Source: DASRDU01 sp046331565 | Lineage (GTDB): Bacteria; Acidobacteriota; Blastocatellia; RBC074 | NCBI GenBank assembly: GCA_046331565.1 | Contig: JAXLQP010000003.1 | Span: 682,001-746,000 of the forward strand | Length of the DNA stretch: 64,000 bases | Direction of reading: 5' to 3' | Part shown: one piece after another, positions 1-8,323 of the stretch | How positions within the stretch are numbered: the first letter of the stretch is position 1 | Layout: each line of letters starts with the position of its first letter | Position numbers and translations under genes: made by a program | The notes under the pieces: generated by a model | Database searches by the model: none | What the model saw: only the letters and a program-made list of their open reading frames with translations | Told to the model about the DNA's origin: nothing

Positions 1-96
1 ATTCTGCAAGGTATTGATCAACTGCTCCAGCTCCGACTGCGCAAAAGTGGAAGGCGCAAAAAACAGCAATAACAACAATGTCAGAAGGTATTTCAT
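1..96 (-). CDS. Secreted protein, N-terminal fragment
   Basis: Only the first 32 codons are in the window; the gene runs off the left edge. The reading starts with ATG at 96 and gives a lysine followed by a long leucine/phenylalanine core ending in a typical signal peptidase I site (STFA followed by Q). The mature part begins SELEQL. The exported location is well supported. The function cannot be judged from this fragment. Confidence 0.6.
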   Translation of the reverse strand, partial: MKYLLTLLLLLFFAPSTFAQSELEQLINTLQN

Positions 97-194
97 CAGT
101 CAGACTTTCACCCGTAAAACCGAGCAACAGGCGAAAATTATAGGCTGGATTGAAACCGTAACCAAATGAGGCGGGCAAACAGTGTCAGCACATG

Positions 195-285
195 CACCTG
201 GGTACGCACGCTGCCAGCGTGCTGTGTGGCGCGGAAATAACGACTACCCGCAGCCCGGCACGCTGGCAGCGTGCGTACCCAGGTG
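195..285. repeat. Palindromic intergenic repeat, copy 1
   Basis: Two perfectly complementary 28-bp arms (195-222 and 258-285) flank a 35-bp centre. Each arm carries the core GGGTACGCACGCTGCCAGCG. A second copy of the same family lies at 2854-2941. It sits in the non-coding stretch downstream of the first J-PilZ gene. It resembles REP/BIME-type or small non-autonomous elements; no gene lies inside it. Confidence 0.85.
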
Positions 286-321
286 TGTGGAAAGGCAGGC
301 CGCAGGCGCGTGAGGTTGAGA

Positions 322-1551
322 TTACTCCAGCGGCCATTCACGTTCGATCAGTTGCAGGCAGATGCGCGCTGAACCGTCCGGCATCAGGTAACGGTTGGTG
401 ATGACGGACAATGATTCAAAGCTGAATTTTGAGGCGGCGATTCTGACCAGATCAAATTCGGGCGGCATCTGCCGCGTTTTCACGCGCACGCCGCCGCGAC
501 TGACATTTTCAGTGAAGCCCTGTTCTCTGGCGATGAACTTTTTATCTTCGGTCAGAAAATCAATCGTCACAGGTTCGACCCGGTTAATGCGCGGATGGCG
601 GCGGCGGTTGGCTCCTGTCCATTGCCGGGTGCGGCATGCGGCCCAGGGTTTTTCGAGAAATCCTGACGGCGGATTCTCACCGATGAATTCCAGGCCGACG
701 AGGCGTCGCCCGTCCTGCTGCGGCAGAATGCGGCGCACGAGCGCATAGACGCTGTAGGTCGTTTCGCTGAAGCCGTGCGAGCGCAGCTTGAGCGGCAGCG
801 GCAGCGTCAGATGCAGAATCGTGTTGTGCATCACGCGCCGTCGCAGATGAAGCTGCAATCCGGTGCGGCTGACATCCACGCTCTCGGTCATCTCGTGCCA
901 TTTGCCAGACTGCCGGTCAAAACCCATCACGCGCACGGGCAGGCCCATTTTGAACCGCTCGCTGCGGCGGCGGTTGCGTTCGTCTTCGCGGTCAGAAACA
1001 GAAAAAACTTCCTGGCGAACACCGACTTTTCTGATTTCCAGCACATCCGCCGGACTGTTTGACGGTGGCACTGGCGCAGCGGGCGCGGCAGTGGACGGGC
1101 GGGCGGGCGGCGCAGCGGGCGGACTGACACGCGGCGGAACCTCAGGCGCAGCGTTCACAGGCGGCGGTGCGGGTGCAGGTTGCGGGCGTGGCGGTGCGCT
1201 CTCGCCGCTCACCGTGCGGTCATATTCGTTCCGGCGACTGGTGACGGCGAGGGCCGTAAAGGATTGCGCGGTTCGTTCCAGCGCCCGATCCATGCGCTGC
1301 TGCGTTTCAGTCGGCAGCACGGCGAGCAGTTCGGCAACCGGAAAGAGAAAGCCGAGCGTCTGCCGGTAAGCGGTCAGAATGTTTTCGCGGGTGGCCGACT
1401 GGCTGAGGCCGAGGACCTGGTAATGTGTGGCGGCGTGTTCGATGCGTTCCAGCAAACGCTCAAGTTCCAGAAACCATGCGCTCATCTGCGCGGCAGGCAC
1501 ACTGTTGCCTGACACGGCGGATGGCGCTGAGTTGGGGGGATGGCTGGTCAT
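322..1551 (-). CDS. J-like domain protein with two PilZ domains (paralogue 1)
   Basis: Protein of 409 residues. Residues 43-110 resemble a DnaJ J-domain (HYQVLGLS at the start, NEYD at the end), but the HPD tripeptide needed to stimulate Hsp70 is absent (FPV at that place). A Pro/Ala linker covers about 119-167. Two PilZ domains follow. The first has RRSER (195-199) and DVSRTG (226-231); the second has RRRHPR (316-321) and NVSRGG (349-354). Both therefore keep the RxxxR and D/NxSxxG motifs that bind cyclic di-GMP. It is probably a cytoplasmic c-di-GMP receptor. The next gene upstream is a paralogue. Type IV pilus genes, frequent PilZ partners, lie 6 kb away. ATG at 1551 has no clear Shine-Dalgarno; residue 23 is a possible alternative start. 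Confidence 0.85.
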   Translation of the reverse strand: MTSHPPNSAPSAVSGNSVPAAQMSAWFLELERLLERIEHAATHYQVLGLSQSATRENILTAYRQTLGFLFPVAELLAVLPTETQQRMDRALERTAQSFTALAVTSRRNEYDRTVSGESAPPRPQPAPAPPPVNAAPEVPPRVSPPAAPPARPSTAAPAAPVPPSNSPADVLEIRKVGVRQEVFSVSDREDERNRRRSERFKMGLPVRVMGFDRQSGKWHEMTESVDVSRTGLQLHLRRRVMHNTILHLTLPLPLKLRSHGFSETTYSVYALVRRILPQQDGRRLVGLEFIGENPPSGFLEKPWAACRTRQWTGANRRRHPRINRVEPVTIDFLTEDKKFIAREQGFTENVSRGGVRVKTRQMPPEFDLVRIAASKFSFESLSVITNRYLMPDGSARICLQLIEREWPLE

Positions 1552-1603
1552 GTCAATTTCAGGCTGGCTGCGGGAAGCCAGCCCCGGTAAGAGTGCCTGA
1601 GTT

Positions 1604-2812
1604 TCAAATGGGCCACTGCTGTTCGATGAACTGCAGGCACAGCCGCTCCTGGCCGTCCTGACCGGCGAAACGATTGGTCACTACAGCCAGTGATTCAAAG
1701 CCGTGTTCTGCACAGTTCACACCAACCAGATCAAATTCATCAGGCATCGCGGCCACACGCACGCAGGCGCCGCCGCGACTGAGCGTTTCAGTCACTCCGG
1801 CGCAATGCGACAGCGGCATTCGCGTGTCAGTAAAGAAATCAAGCTGTATCTGCTCGGTGATTCTGAAGCGCGGAATCCGGCGACGCTCAGCGCCCTTCCA
1901 GCTTTCCGTGCGGAAGTAATTCCAGGGCTTGTCAAAATAACCGGCGGGCGGATTCTTGCCCAGAAACTCCAGGCCCACATCACGCACTCCGTCACCGCGC
2001 GGGATCACGCTGCGGACGATGGCGTAGGCTTTGTAATGCGTGTCGGCAAAACTGTATGACCGCAGCTTGAGCGGCAGCGGCATCGTCAGATGCAGGACGT
2101 GGCCGTGCCGCACGCGCTGCCGCATGCGCACCAGCGCGCCCTGGCGAGAAATCTGCCCTGTTTCAGCCGCTTCCTGCCAGACGCTGCCGCTGCGGCTGTA
2201 ACCAGTCACCTGCACCGGCATCCGCATTTTGAACCGGGGAAACCGGCGCGGATATTTGCCGAAATTTGAAGCCGCTGTTTCAGCTTCAGGCGCTGTTGTC
2301 GCAGTGTCAGGCGCGATCAGCGGCGCATCAACGGCTGAGGCAAGTTGCCCGACCGCCGGAGCCAGTTCCTGAATGCGCGTGGCGGCTTCGGCCAGTGCAA
2401 TCAGTCGCTCCTGATCGAGCGGCGGCTGAGCCGTTGTTTTCACCGCCGGGTTCAGATTGTCCGTCAGGACCACGCCCGATTCATCAAACTGCCGCCGCCT
2501 GCCCGCGCTGGCCAATACGGCAAAGGCCCGTGAGATTCTGGCAAAGACGCGCTCAATGCGGTTCTGCATCGCTTCGGGAAATGAACAGTTGATTGAATAG
2601 GACGGATAAAGCAGCGCAATCTGATGCTTGTAGGAATACCAGATTTCCTCATAACTCGCCGTGCGTTCGACGCCCAGCACATCATACGGATCACTCGCGC
2701 TTTCAATGCGCGCCAGCAGCAGATCGAGTTCGCCCCAGTAAGCCCGCATCTGCACCGGCGTCAGTGACGGCTGATTGGTCGTGATTCTGTTGAATAACTG
2801 AAATTCAACCAT
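1604..2812 (-). CDS. J-like domain protein with two PilZ domains (paralogue 2)
   Basis: Protein of 402 residues in the same layout as its downstream neighbour. A J-like domain at 43-110 (PYDVLGV to RRQFD) has YPS in place of HPD, followed by a linker and two PilZ domains. The first PilZ has RRFPR, but the second motif reads QISRQG (220-225). The second PilZ has RRIPR and TLSRGG (343-348). The acidic or Asn residue of the D/NxSxxG motif is lost in both, so nucleotide binding may be weak or absent. ATG at 2812 was chosen because an AAGGGAA Shine-Dalgarno precedes it; the longer reading frame would translate a palindromic repeat. The pair probably arose by tandem duplication followed by divergence. 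Confidence 0.85.
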   Translation of the reverse strand: MVEFQLFNRITTNQPSLTPVQMRAYWGELDLLLARIESASDPYDVLGVERTASYEEIWYSYKHQIALLYPSYSINCSFPEAMQNRIERVFARISRAFAVLASAGRRRQFDESGVVLTDNLNPAVKTTAQPPLDQERLIALAEAATRIQELAPAVGQLASAVDAPLIAPDTATTAPEAETAASNFGKYPRRFPRFKMRMPVQVTGYSRSGSVWQEAAETGQISRQGALVRMRQRVRHGHVLHLTMPLPLKLRSYSFADTHYKAYAIVRSVIPRGDGVRDVGLEFLGKNPPAGYFDKPWNYFRTESWKGAERRRIPRFRITEQIQLDFFTDTRMPLSHCAGVTETLSRGGACVRVAAMPDEFDLVGVNCAEHGFESLAVVTNRFAGQDGQERLCLQFIEQQWPI

Positions 2813-2853
2813 AAAGCATTTCCCTTTACTCACCGGCAGAGTCAATTCAATTT

Positions 2854-2941
2854 CCTGGGTACGCACGCTTCCAGCGTGCCGGGCTGTGCGGACACAACGA
2901 TTACCCGAAGCAGGAGCACGCTGGAAGCGTGCGTACCCAGG
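2854..2941. repeat. Palindromic intergenic repeat, copy 2
   Basis: Perfect 26-bp arms (2854-2879 and 2916-2941) around a 36-bp centre, of the same family as 195-285. The arms differ from copy 1 at one base, and the partner arm carries the matching change (CTTCCAG with CTGGAAG, against CTGCCAG with CTGGCAG). With copy 1 it brackets the two J-PilZ genes. Confidence 0.85.
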
Positions 2942-2980
2942 GGCAGGCATTGGCCCTGACTCAGCGGGGGCTGATCTTTT

Positions 2981-3931
2981 TCAACTGGCGGCGCTCAGCG
3001 CCGGAGCGTTTTCACTGACTTCGCGCACGAACAAATCTTCCAGCGATTCGCGCACCGGGCTGACTGAAACCAGCCTTCCCTGCTGCCGGTGAACGAGCGC
3101 CAGCACGCGCTCGACCTCAAATTCATTGCGCACTCTGATGCGCGCGCTTTCGGCGGTCGTCACTATTGAAACGGCCAGCGGACGCAGTTCATTGAGCGTG
3201 ACCTCGCTGACGTTGCTGACGACGATCTCCATTTCGCTGCTGCTGCGACCGAGGATGTCCGACAGCCTGCCGCATTCAATCAGCCGCCCGCGATTGAGAA
3301 TCGCCACGCGGTCGCACAACGCTTCAACATCAGACAGCACGTGCGATGAAAAGAAGACCGTCTTGCCCTGTTCGCGCAGGCTGTGAATCAGATCGCGCAC
3401 TTCGCGGCGACCAAGCGGATCAAGACCCGACATCGGCTCATCCAGAAAGAGCACTTCGGGATCATTGATGAGCGCCTGCGCCAGGCCCGCGCGTTGCAGC
3501 ATGCCCTTTGAAAACTTGCGCAGGTGCTTGTCAGCGGCTTCGCTCAGGCCGACCCGTTCGAGCAGTTCATCAGCGCGCCGCAACGCCACCGCGCGCGGCA
3601 TGTCAAACAGCTTGCCGCAATAAACCAGGAACTCACGCGCCGTCAGGTAATCATAGAAATAGGGCTGCTCCGGCAGATACCCGATGCGCGCTCTCATCTT
3701 CATATCGTCAAGCGGGCAGCCGAGGATGAGAGCATTTCCGGCGGTCGGATAAATCAGCCGCATCAGAATCTTGAGCGTCGTCGTTTTGCCCGCCCCGTTC
3801 GGGCCGAGAAAACCGAAGGTTTCGCCCTGCGCCACCTCCAGATTCAGCCCGTCCAGCGAACGCACCATGCGTTTCTTCCAGAACCCAACCGGGTAATCCT
3901 TTGTCAGATTTCTGATTTCAAGTGCCAGCAT
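2981..3931 (-). CDS. ABC transporter ATP-binding protein (ABC-2 exporter type)
   Basis: ATPase subunit of 316 residues. Walker A GPNGAGKTT is at 43-51, the Q-loop at about 89, the signature SKGMLQR at 141-147, Walker B ending LFLDEP at 161-166, and the H-loop His near 197. The C-terminal 90 residues are the regulatory extension usual in NatA/CcmA-like ABC-2 ATPases. The permease is at 5372-6142, with a TPR lipoprotein-like gene between. The substrate is unknown. The bases just upstream of ATG 3931 are the end of a 30-bp inverted repeat and contain no Shine-Dalgarno, so the insertion of the four-helix-bundle cassette may have replaced the original ribosome binding site. Confidence 0.92.
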   Translation of the reverse strand: MLALEIRNLTKDYPVGFWKKRMVRSLDGLNLEVAQGETFGFLGPNGAGKTTTLKILMRLIYPTAGNALILGCPLDDMKMRARIGYLPEQPYFYDYLTAREFLVYCGKLFDMPRAVALRRADELLERVGLSEAADKHLRKFSKGMLQRAGLAQALINDPEVLFLDEPMSGLDPLGRREVRDLIHSLREQGKTVFFSSHVLSDVEALCDRVAILNRGRLIECGRLSDILGRSSSEMEIVVSNVSEVTLNELRPLAVSIVTTAESARIRVRNEFEVERVLALVHRQQGRLVSVSPVRESLEDLFVREVSENAPALSAAS

Positions 3932-3934
3932 AGA

Positions 3935-4420
3935 ACAGTGGTTAGTGGTTGGTGGTTAGTGGTTAGTGACTGGTTACGGTCTGGGAAGCTTGTTCGACAG
4001 ACCGTTGATGAGGCGAGCCACCTCAGCAATGCCTTCATCAAGTCTTTCTGCTTCCTGCTGCTTCAGGTAATTCAGCCTCTGCGCAATGATGACCTGAGTG
4101 CCGACCTCACACAGCGAACCATAAGCAATTGAAAGGTGATGCAGAAATTCCTTTGTCGAATCACGCCCCTGACCTTCCGCAATATTTGACGGAACTGAAA
4201 CAACGGCTCTTCGGATTTGTCCCGTCAGCCCATAAATCTCTTCCTTCGGAAACTGTCTTGTCGCTTTGTAAATCTCTTCTACCAGAGTCATCGCCTTCTG
4301 CCACACAATCAGCTCACGATAACTTTTTATCGCCATTTTGTCCTTCACAGCGGGGCAGACCGAGTTAACAGTAGTTGCGCCGACACAACTAACCACCAGC
4401 CACTAACCACTAACCACTGT
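3935..4420. mobile_element. Four-helix-bundle gene cassette with 30-bp inverted ends
   Basis: The arms 3935-3964 and 4391-4420 are inverted copies made of GGTTAGTG-type units. Aligned, both begin ACAGTGGTTAGTGGTT and diverge slightly after that. They enclose the four-helix-bundle gene. The unit fits between the stop of the TPR gene (4423) and the start of the ATPase gene (3931), splitting an otherwise continuous operon. The ends would pair into a long RNA stem in the operon transcript. Mobility is inferred, not shown. Confidence 0.6.
3974..4336 (-). CDS. Four-helix-bundle protein (S23 / bAvd-like)
   Basis: Protein of 120 residues with the family hallmarks: SYRELIVWQKA at the N-terminus and VPSNIAEG at 48-55, followed by amphipathic helices. 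The family (TIGR02436) was first seen encoded inside 23S rRNA intervening sequences and also includes the Avd partner of diversity-generating retroelements. No rRNA and no reverse transcriptase are nearby. ATG at 4336 is preceded by AAGGA; the longer frame adds 20 unconvincing residues. Function outside rRNA is not established. Confidence 0.85.
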   Translation of the reverse strand: MAIKSYRELIVWQKAMTLVEEIYKATRQFPKEEIYGLTGQIRRAVVSVPSNIAEGQGRDSTKEFLHHLSIAYGSLCEVGTQVIIAQRLNYLKQQEAERLDEGIAEVARLINGLSNKLPRP

Positions 4421-4422
4421 TT

Positions 4423-5343
4423 TCAAAATCGCCAGCGCACGACCGTCGTCTTTTCATTGAGTGCGACTGAGCATTCGGATGAGTTGTAACTGTAAGGGAA
4501 CCCGTCGGGGTCGAGTGGGGCGAGAGTGTCATCAAACTGCAGGCCGCCCTGCTGCATCTCCTGGCGCAGCGCGGGTGACAGAGCTTTGATGAGCGCGGGC
4601 AGCGAGGGCGGGCACGCGCCGAAGCGTTCACGATAACCATTGAGCAGACGACCAAGCAGCGCCAGTTCGTCCTCTGATTGCAGGCTTTTGAGCCGCGTCA
4701 GGCTGAGCTTTCTGGTGTAGGCGTCATCGCTGCTTTCATACATTCGCTGAAACAGTTCGCGCGCGGTCTGACGGTCGCCGCCCTTGAGCAGCATCACCGC
4801 CTGCATGGCTTTCATCCACGACGGCGCGCCTTTGATCTGACTGCCTTTGCCGTAAGCATCGCTCGCTTCCTGAAGTCGTTTCTGCTTCCAGCAGGTGTAA
4901 CCGAGGTCGCTGTAAAGCCGCCATTCCTGCGGGTTGTTTTCAATGCCGCGCCTGACAAAAGCGATGCCCGCTTCAGGATTGATGTCCGGCAGAAAGATTG
5001 CGCCAAAGCGGTAAGCGGCCACGTAATTCGGATCAAGTTCAGTCGTGATGGTCAGCAGCGGTTCAAGCAGGTCAAGCCGCCACGTGCTGACATCGTTGAT
5101 GTTGATCTGCCCTTTGATCTGCCCCATTTTGCCGCCGAAATACTGAATCGTGCGCAGCCAGTAAACATCGGCCATCAGGGCTTCGTAACCAAGACTCATG
5201 CGCTTGAGCGTTTTGCTCGATGAAATGTAGAGCGAATCTTCCAGCACCGCCGCCGCGCCGCGCTGATGATCGAGCCAGCGTTGCAGCGGAATGGTAGCGC
5301 CCAGTCCGGCCAGCAGCAGCATTGTCCATAACCACGTCTTCAT
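4423..5343 (-). CDS. Membrane-anchored TPR protein
   Basis: Protein of 306 residues. The N-terminus MKTWLWTMLLLAGLGATI forms one hydrophobic segment (signal anchor). The rest is helical, with tetratricopeptide-like repeats around 95-200 (for example the stretches ending NPQEWRLYSDLGY and LQEASDAYGKGSQIKG). It lies between the ABC-2 permease gene (29 bp upstream) and the ATPase gene, so it is probably an accessory subunit of that exporter. ATG at 5343 was preferred to the in-frame TTG at 5352. No enzyme motif is visible. Confidence 0.8.
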   Translation of the reverse strand: MKTWLWTMLLLAGLGATIPLQRWLDHQRGAAAVLEDSLYISSSKTLKRMSLGYEALMADVYWLRTIQYFGGKMGQIKGQININDVSTWRLDLLEPLLTITTELDPNYVAAYRFGAIFLPDINPEAGIAFVRRGIENNPQEWRLYSDLGYTCWKQKRLQEASDAYGKGSQIKGAPSWMKAMQAVMLLKGGDRQTARELFQRMYESSDDAYTRKLSLTRLKSLQSEDELALLGRLLNGYRERFGACPPSLPALIKALSPALRQEMQQGGLQFDDTLAPLDPDGFPYSYNSSECSVALNEKTTVVRWRF

Positions 5344-5371
5344 AAAATTCAAAAGGCAAAGCCTGGTGCCT

Positions 5372-6142
5372 TCACTTGAAATTCCTCCGCTGAAAGATCA
5401 GCACTGTTGCTGACAGCAGCGCCGTGATGTAGAGCACGGCATACAACGTCGCCGCGCCGAGCATCCGGCCTGAAGCGAGCTGCCCGCTGGCGGTTTCGCG
5501 GATGTGATTGAAATTCGCCAGATTCGGCAGCACGTAATACAGCGTCTGACAAAGCGCCTTGATGGCGCCTGAACCAACCGTGTCGGCAAACAGTTTCAGG
5601 TCGGCGCTGAACCGGCCAATGACGAACACGCAGAACGACAGCAGCGCCGACAGCGCCGGTGATGAAAACGACGAAAACAGCAGCGCCAGCGCCGTCATCA
5701 CCATCAGTTCCAGAAAGATCAGATAAGCCGCCGGCATAATGCGCCACTGCATCGCGCCCGGCCCGCTGTTGATCATCAGCGCCAGCGCCACCGCCAGCGC
5801 CATCAGCAGCGTGTTCACAAAGAGCGTGAAGCAGAGGCCGAAGTATTTGCCGAGAATGAATTCGTAACGCTGAATCGGTTTGGCGAGCAGGCTGTAAATC
5901 GTGCGCTTGTCAATTTCCTTGTAGACGAGGCCGATGCCGATGAAGATGGCAATCAGGACACCGAAAATGGACATCGCCGACAGGCCCATGTCCACAATGA
6001 TTTTGGTTTCCTGCGACATTGACAGTTCGCCTAAAAACAGCGACGCACCGACCAGCATCAGCACGAACAGAATCAGGTTGTACAGCACGCGGTCACGCAC
6101 CGATTCACGAAAGGTGTTGAGCGCAATGGGAACTACTTTCAT
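5372..6142 (-). CDS. ABC-2 type transporter permease
   Basis: Protein of 256 residues with about six hydrophobic segments. The N-terminus MKVVPIALNTFRESVRDRVLY and the following DKRTIYSLLAKPI region are typical of NosY-like ABC-2 permeases. The first gene of the leftward exporter operon, it is followed by the TPR gene and, after the four-helix-bundle cassette, the ATPase gene. Substrate unknown. Confidence 0.88.
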   Translation of the reverse strand: MKVVPIALNTFRESVRDRVLYNLILFVLMLVGASLFLGELSMSQETKIIVDMGLSAMSIFGVLIAIFIGIGLVYKEIDKRTIYSLLAKPIQRYEFILGKYFGLCFTLFVNTLLMALAVALALMINSGPGAMQWRIMPAAYLIFLELMVMTALALLFSSFSSPALSALLSFCVFVIGRFSADLKLFADTVGSGAIKALCQTLYYVLPNLANFNHIRETASGQLASGRMLGAATLYAVLYITALLSATVLIFQRRNFK

Positions 6143-6160
6143 AACTCAGTCAGTCGGGGC

Positions 6161-7177
6161 TTATGCTCGCAGGTGGGCAAATGAATCAATCAGGCGAAAC
6201 TCGCGGCGGTAATCCTTCAGCCGTTCGCCAGCCTGCACAATCCGGCGTTCAGCGAGCGGTTCACCGAGATTGCGCATATAACCGAGGTGTTTGACTTTCA
6301 GCGGATCAATGCTCATCAGCCGCGCCGCCGTCGCGTCAGCCGCCGCCAGGCTTTCGCTCATGACGATGACCTGTGAACTGACGGTTTCACCGTGCAGCGG
6401 GCCGTTGCCTTCCATGCCTTCGATGCCGTCAATGATCGTGAAGCCGGGCCTGACGGTTGTCGCAATGTCCACGATGGATTCGTCAATGCCGTGCCAGTGC
6501 AGCACGTTTTTCGGCCAGCCGTAACGCACGCTCGGAATCACGCCGAACAGATTCTTGAGCGAGAGCGTCACGCCCGCCCAGTGATGCGTTTTCATCTTCG
6601 GCATCGAAACCACCAGATCGGCGTTGAGAATCGTTTCAGGCAGCCACAGTTCATTGAGCGCCGTCAGGTGCGTGGCGGTCGCCACGCGATGAATGTTGTC
6701 AGTGTTGAGGTCAACGAACCGGACACGCTCGCTGCGCGCGACTTCACCCAGGCCGGAAAGTTCGAGCAGCATTTCAGTGTCGCGCTGATGCCCCGGCCCG
6801 TCGGCAATGATGACCTCTTTTGCGCCCAGGCTTTTGAAGCAGTCCACCGCGGCGGCAACGAGCAGCGGGCTGGTGTTGATCTTGTGCGCGGTGTGATATT
6901 CGACGAGGTTGGGTTTGAGGACGACGCGTTTGCCCTGCACGTTGAGCGAATGATTTTTCATCCCCTGCCGCAGCAGGTCGCTCAGGTTTTTGTCATACGA
7001 ACCCGCGTGCAGAATCGTGACGCGCGCCTGCGTGGCCAGCGGACTGAAATCACGCGCGGCGGCGCCCATATTTTTACAGGCTGCCGTGCCCAGGCCCGCC
7101 ACGCCTGAAGCCGCCACCGTTGCGGCCTGCAAAAAGCGGCGACGTGTCATGTGGTTGTTCTCTTCGTCAGTTTCCAT
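6161..7177 (-). CDS. DUF362 domain protein with Tat signal
   Basis: The N-terminus carries TRRRFLQAATVAASGVAG, a twin-arginine signal with an Ala/Gly-rich core, then a Cys that could be lipidated. The body matches DUF362: VVLKPNLVEY, a VIIADGPGH segment, DLVVSMPKMKTHHW and LSLKNLFGVIP. Members often accompany iron-sulfur proteins, but no CxxC cluster motif is visible here. ATG 7177 is used; ATG 7150, directly before TRRRF and preceded by GAAGAGAA, is equally possible. It lies 18 bp upstream of the permease gene, so co-transcription is likely. Confidence 0.85.
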   Translation of the reverse strand: METDEENNHMTRRRFLQAATVAASGVAGLGTAACKNMGAAARDFSPLATQARVTILHAGSYDKNLSDLLRQGMKNHSLNVQGKRVVLKPNLVEYHTAHKINTSPLLVAAAVDCFKSLGAKEVIIADGPGHQRDTEMLLELSGLGEVARSERVRFVDLNTDNIHRVATATHLTALNELWLPETILNADLVVSMPKMKTHHWAGVTLSLKNLFGVIPSVRYGWPKNVLHWHGIDESIVDIATTVRPGFTIIDGIEGMEGNGPLHGETVSSQVIVMSESLAAADATAARLMSIDPLKVKHLGYMRNLGEPLAERRIVQAGERLKDYRREFRLIDSFAHLRA

Positions 7178-7231
7178 CTCGTGCAATCCCGCATCTCAGA
7201 TCTCGAATCTCAAATTTGAAATCCGAGTTGT

Positions 7232-8146
7232 TCAGACTCTGAAAACATTATTTTTCTCAGCCGGGAGCGCCAGCGCCAGCGCCGCCAGCGCAGTCAGATG
7301 ATTATTGCCGCGCCAGCTCCCGTCAGCTTCCTGGCGCGCGAGCAGGCCGCTGAGCAGTTTATTCACCGGACGCTCGTAAACATCGAAGCACAACGCGCCC
7401 AGCGCGAGCGTCAGTGTGGATTGCCGCTCGGCCAGTTCGTTTTCAAGATAACTCAGCGATTTCTGAATGACCGGGTGATCGCGCCTGGAATCCTGCAACG
7501 CCAGCAGCGCAAAACAGGTGTTGGTCGGCATTGGTTCCAGTTTCACGTCGAGCACTTCCTTGTTGCCGTAATTCCAGCCGCCCTCATAACAGGCGCGATC
7601 CAGCAGAAAAGTTTCGCCGGTTCTGACTCGTTCGTGCGAGCGCAGGCCCGCCGCCTTGAGCGCCAGCAGCGCATAAGCGGTCGGTTCAACCCAGCTTGCC
7701 GTGCCGCTCGCCCACGACCAGGCCTGCAGGTCGCCGTTGAGTCTGAGCGGCGCAGCGGCCTGCGGGCTGATGCGATTGCCCCGCGAAGCCAGCAGGTAAT
7801 GCTGATAATGTTTGTGCAGTTCCGGGCTGATGTTCAGGCGTTGCAGGGTGAAGCAGGCGAGAATCGTGCCCCAGTTATCGGGCGTGGTCCTGTCATCTTC
7901 AAATGAGACTGCGCCCGCCTGGCTGCGGTGAGTCTCGAACCATTTCACCGCGCGGGCTTCGGCTTCGTTTGGCGTGCGGTCGGCTTGTGAGGCTCCGGCC
8001 AGCGCCAGCAGCGCATAACAGGTCGGTTCGGCAAAACTCTGTTCGCCCGTGTAACCCCAGCCGCCGTCAGCGTTCTGCCGCGCCGCCAGATAAGCGCGCG
8101 CGCGCTGTAACGATGCAGCGAATTGTTCACCTGCCTGCTGGCTCAT
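7232..8146 (-). CDS. Prenyltransferase / squalene-cyclase-like repeat protein
   Basis: Protein of 304 residues built of alpha-alpha barrel repeats with QW-like motifs: NADGGWGY near 24-31, ACYEGGWNYGN near 184-194 and EADGSWRGNN near 270-280. Each is followed by a helix of the YALLALA type. There is no DxDD or DDxD cyclase acid motif and no zinc ligand set, so a catalytic role as terpene cyclase or prenyltransferase is not supported. It may be a substrate-binding relative. No signal peptide. Confidence 0.8.
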   Translation of the reverse strand: MSQQAGEQFAASLQRARAYLAARQNADGGWGYTGEQSFAEPTCYALLALAGASQADRTPNEAEARAVKWFETHRSQAGAVSFEDDRTTPDNWGTILACFTLQRLNISPELHKHYQHYLLASRGNRISPQAAAPLRLNGDLQAWSWASGTASWVEPTAYALLALKAAGLRSHERVRTGETFLLDRACYEGGWNYGNKEVLDVKLEPMPTNTCFALLALQDSRRDHPVIQKSLSYLENELAERQSTLTLALGALCFDVYERPVNKLLSGLLARQEADGSWRGNNHLTALAALALALPAEKNNVFRV

Positions 8147-8323
8147 GGCTTCAGTTCTCCTCTGCTGATTTCGGGAACGCAGAGATTATACCCCGGCTGC
8201 GGGCCGGACGTTGAATCGCGCCATCTGCTTTTGCTTTTCGGCAGTAACCTGAGGGGGAGGAATTAATCTGTTCGAGTCCGGCAACCTGTCGCATACTTTG
8301 CGCCATCCGGCTGCCGGAATTTG

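Noticed and set aside
863..1369. 168-codon rightward frame opposite the first J-PilZ gene
   Set aside because: It mirrors the Pro/Ala-rich linker on the other strand, has no Shine-Dalgarno and gives low-complexity Gly/Ala protein.
2923..2950. Upstream start for the second J-PilZ protein
   Set aside because: The added residues translate the palindromic repeat, and ATG 2812 has a good Shine-Dalgarno.
3974..4336. Four-helix protein as Avd of a diversity-generating retroelement
   Set aside because: No reverse transcriptase, template repeat or variable-region protein is nearby.
7232..8146. Active terpene cyclase
   Set aside because: The QW-like repeats are present but no DxDD or equivalent acid motif is visible.
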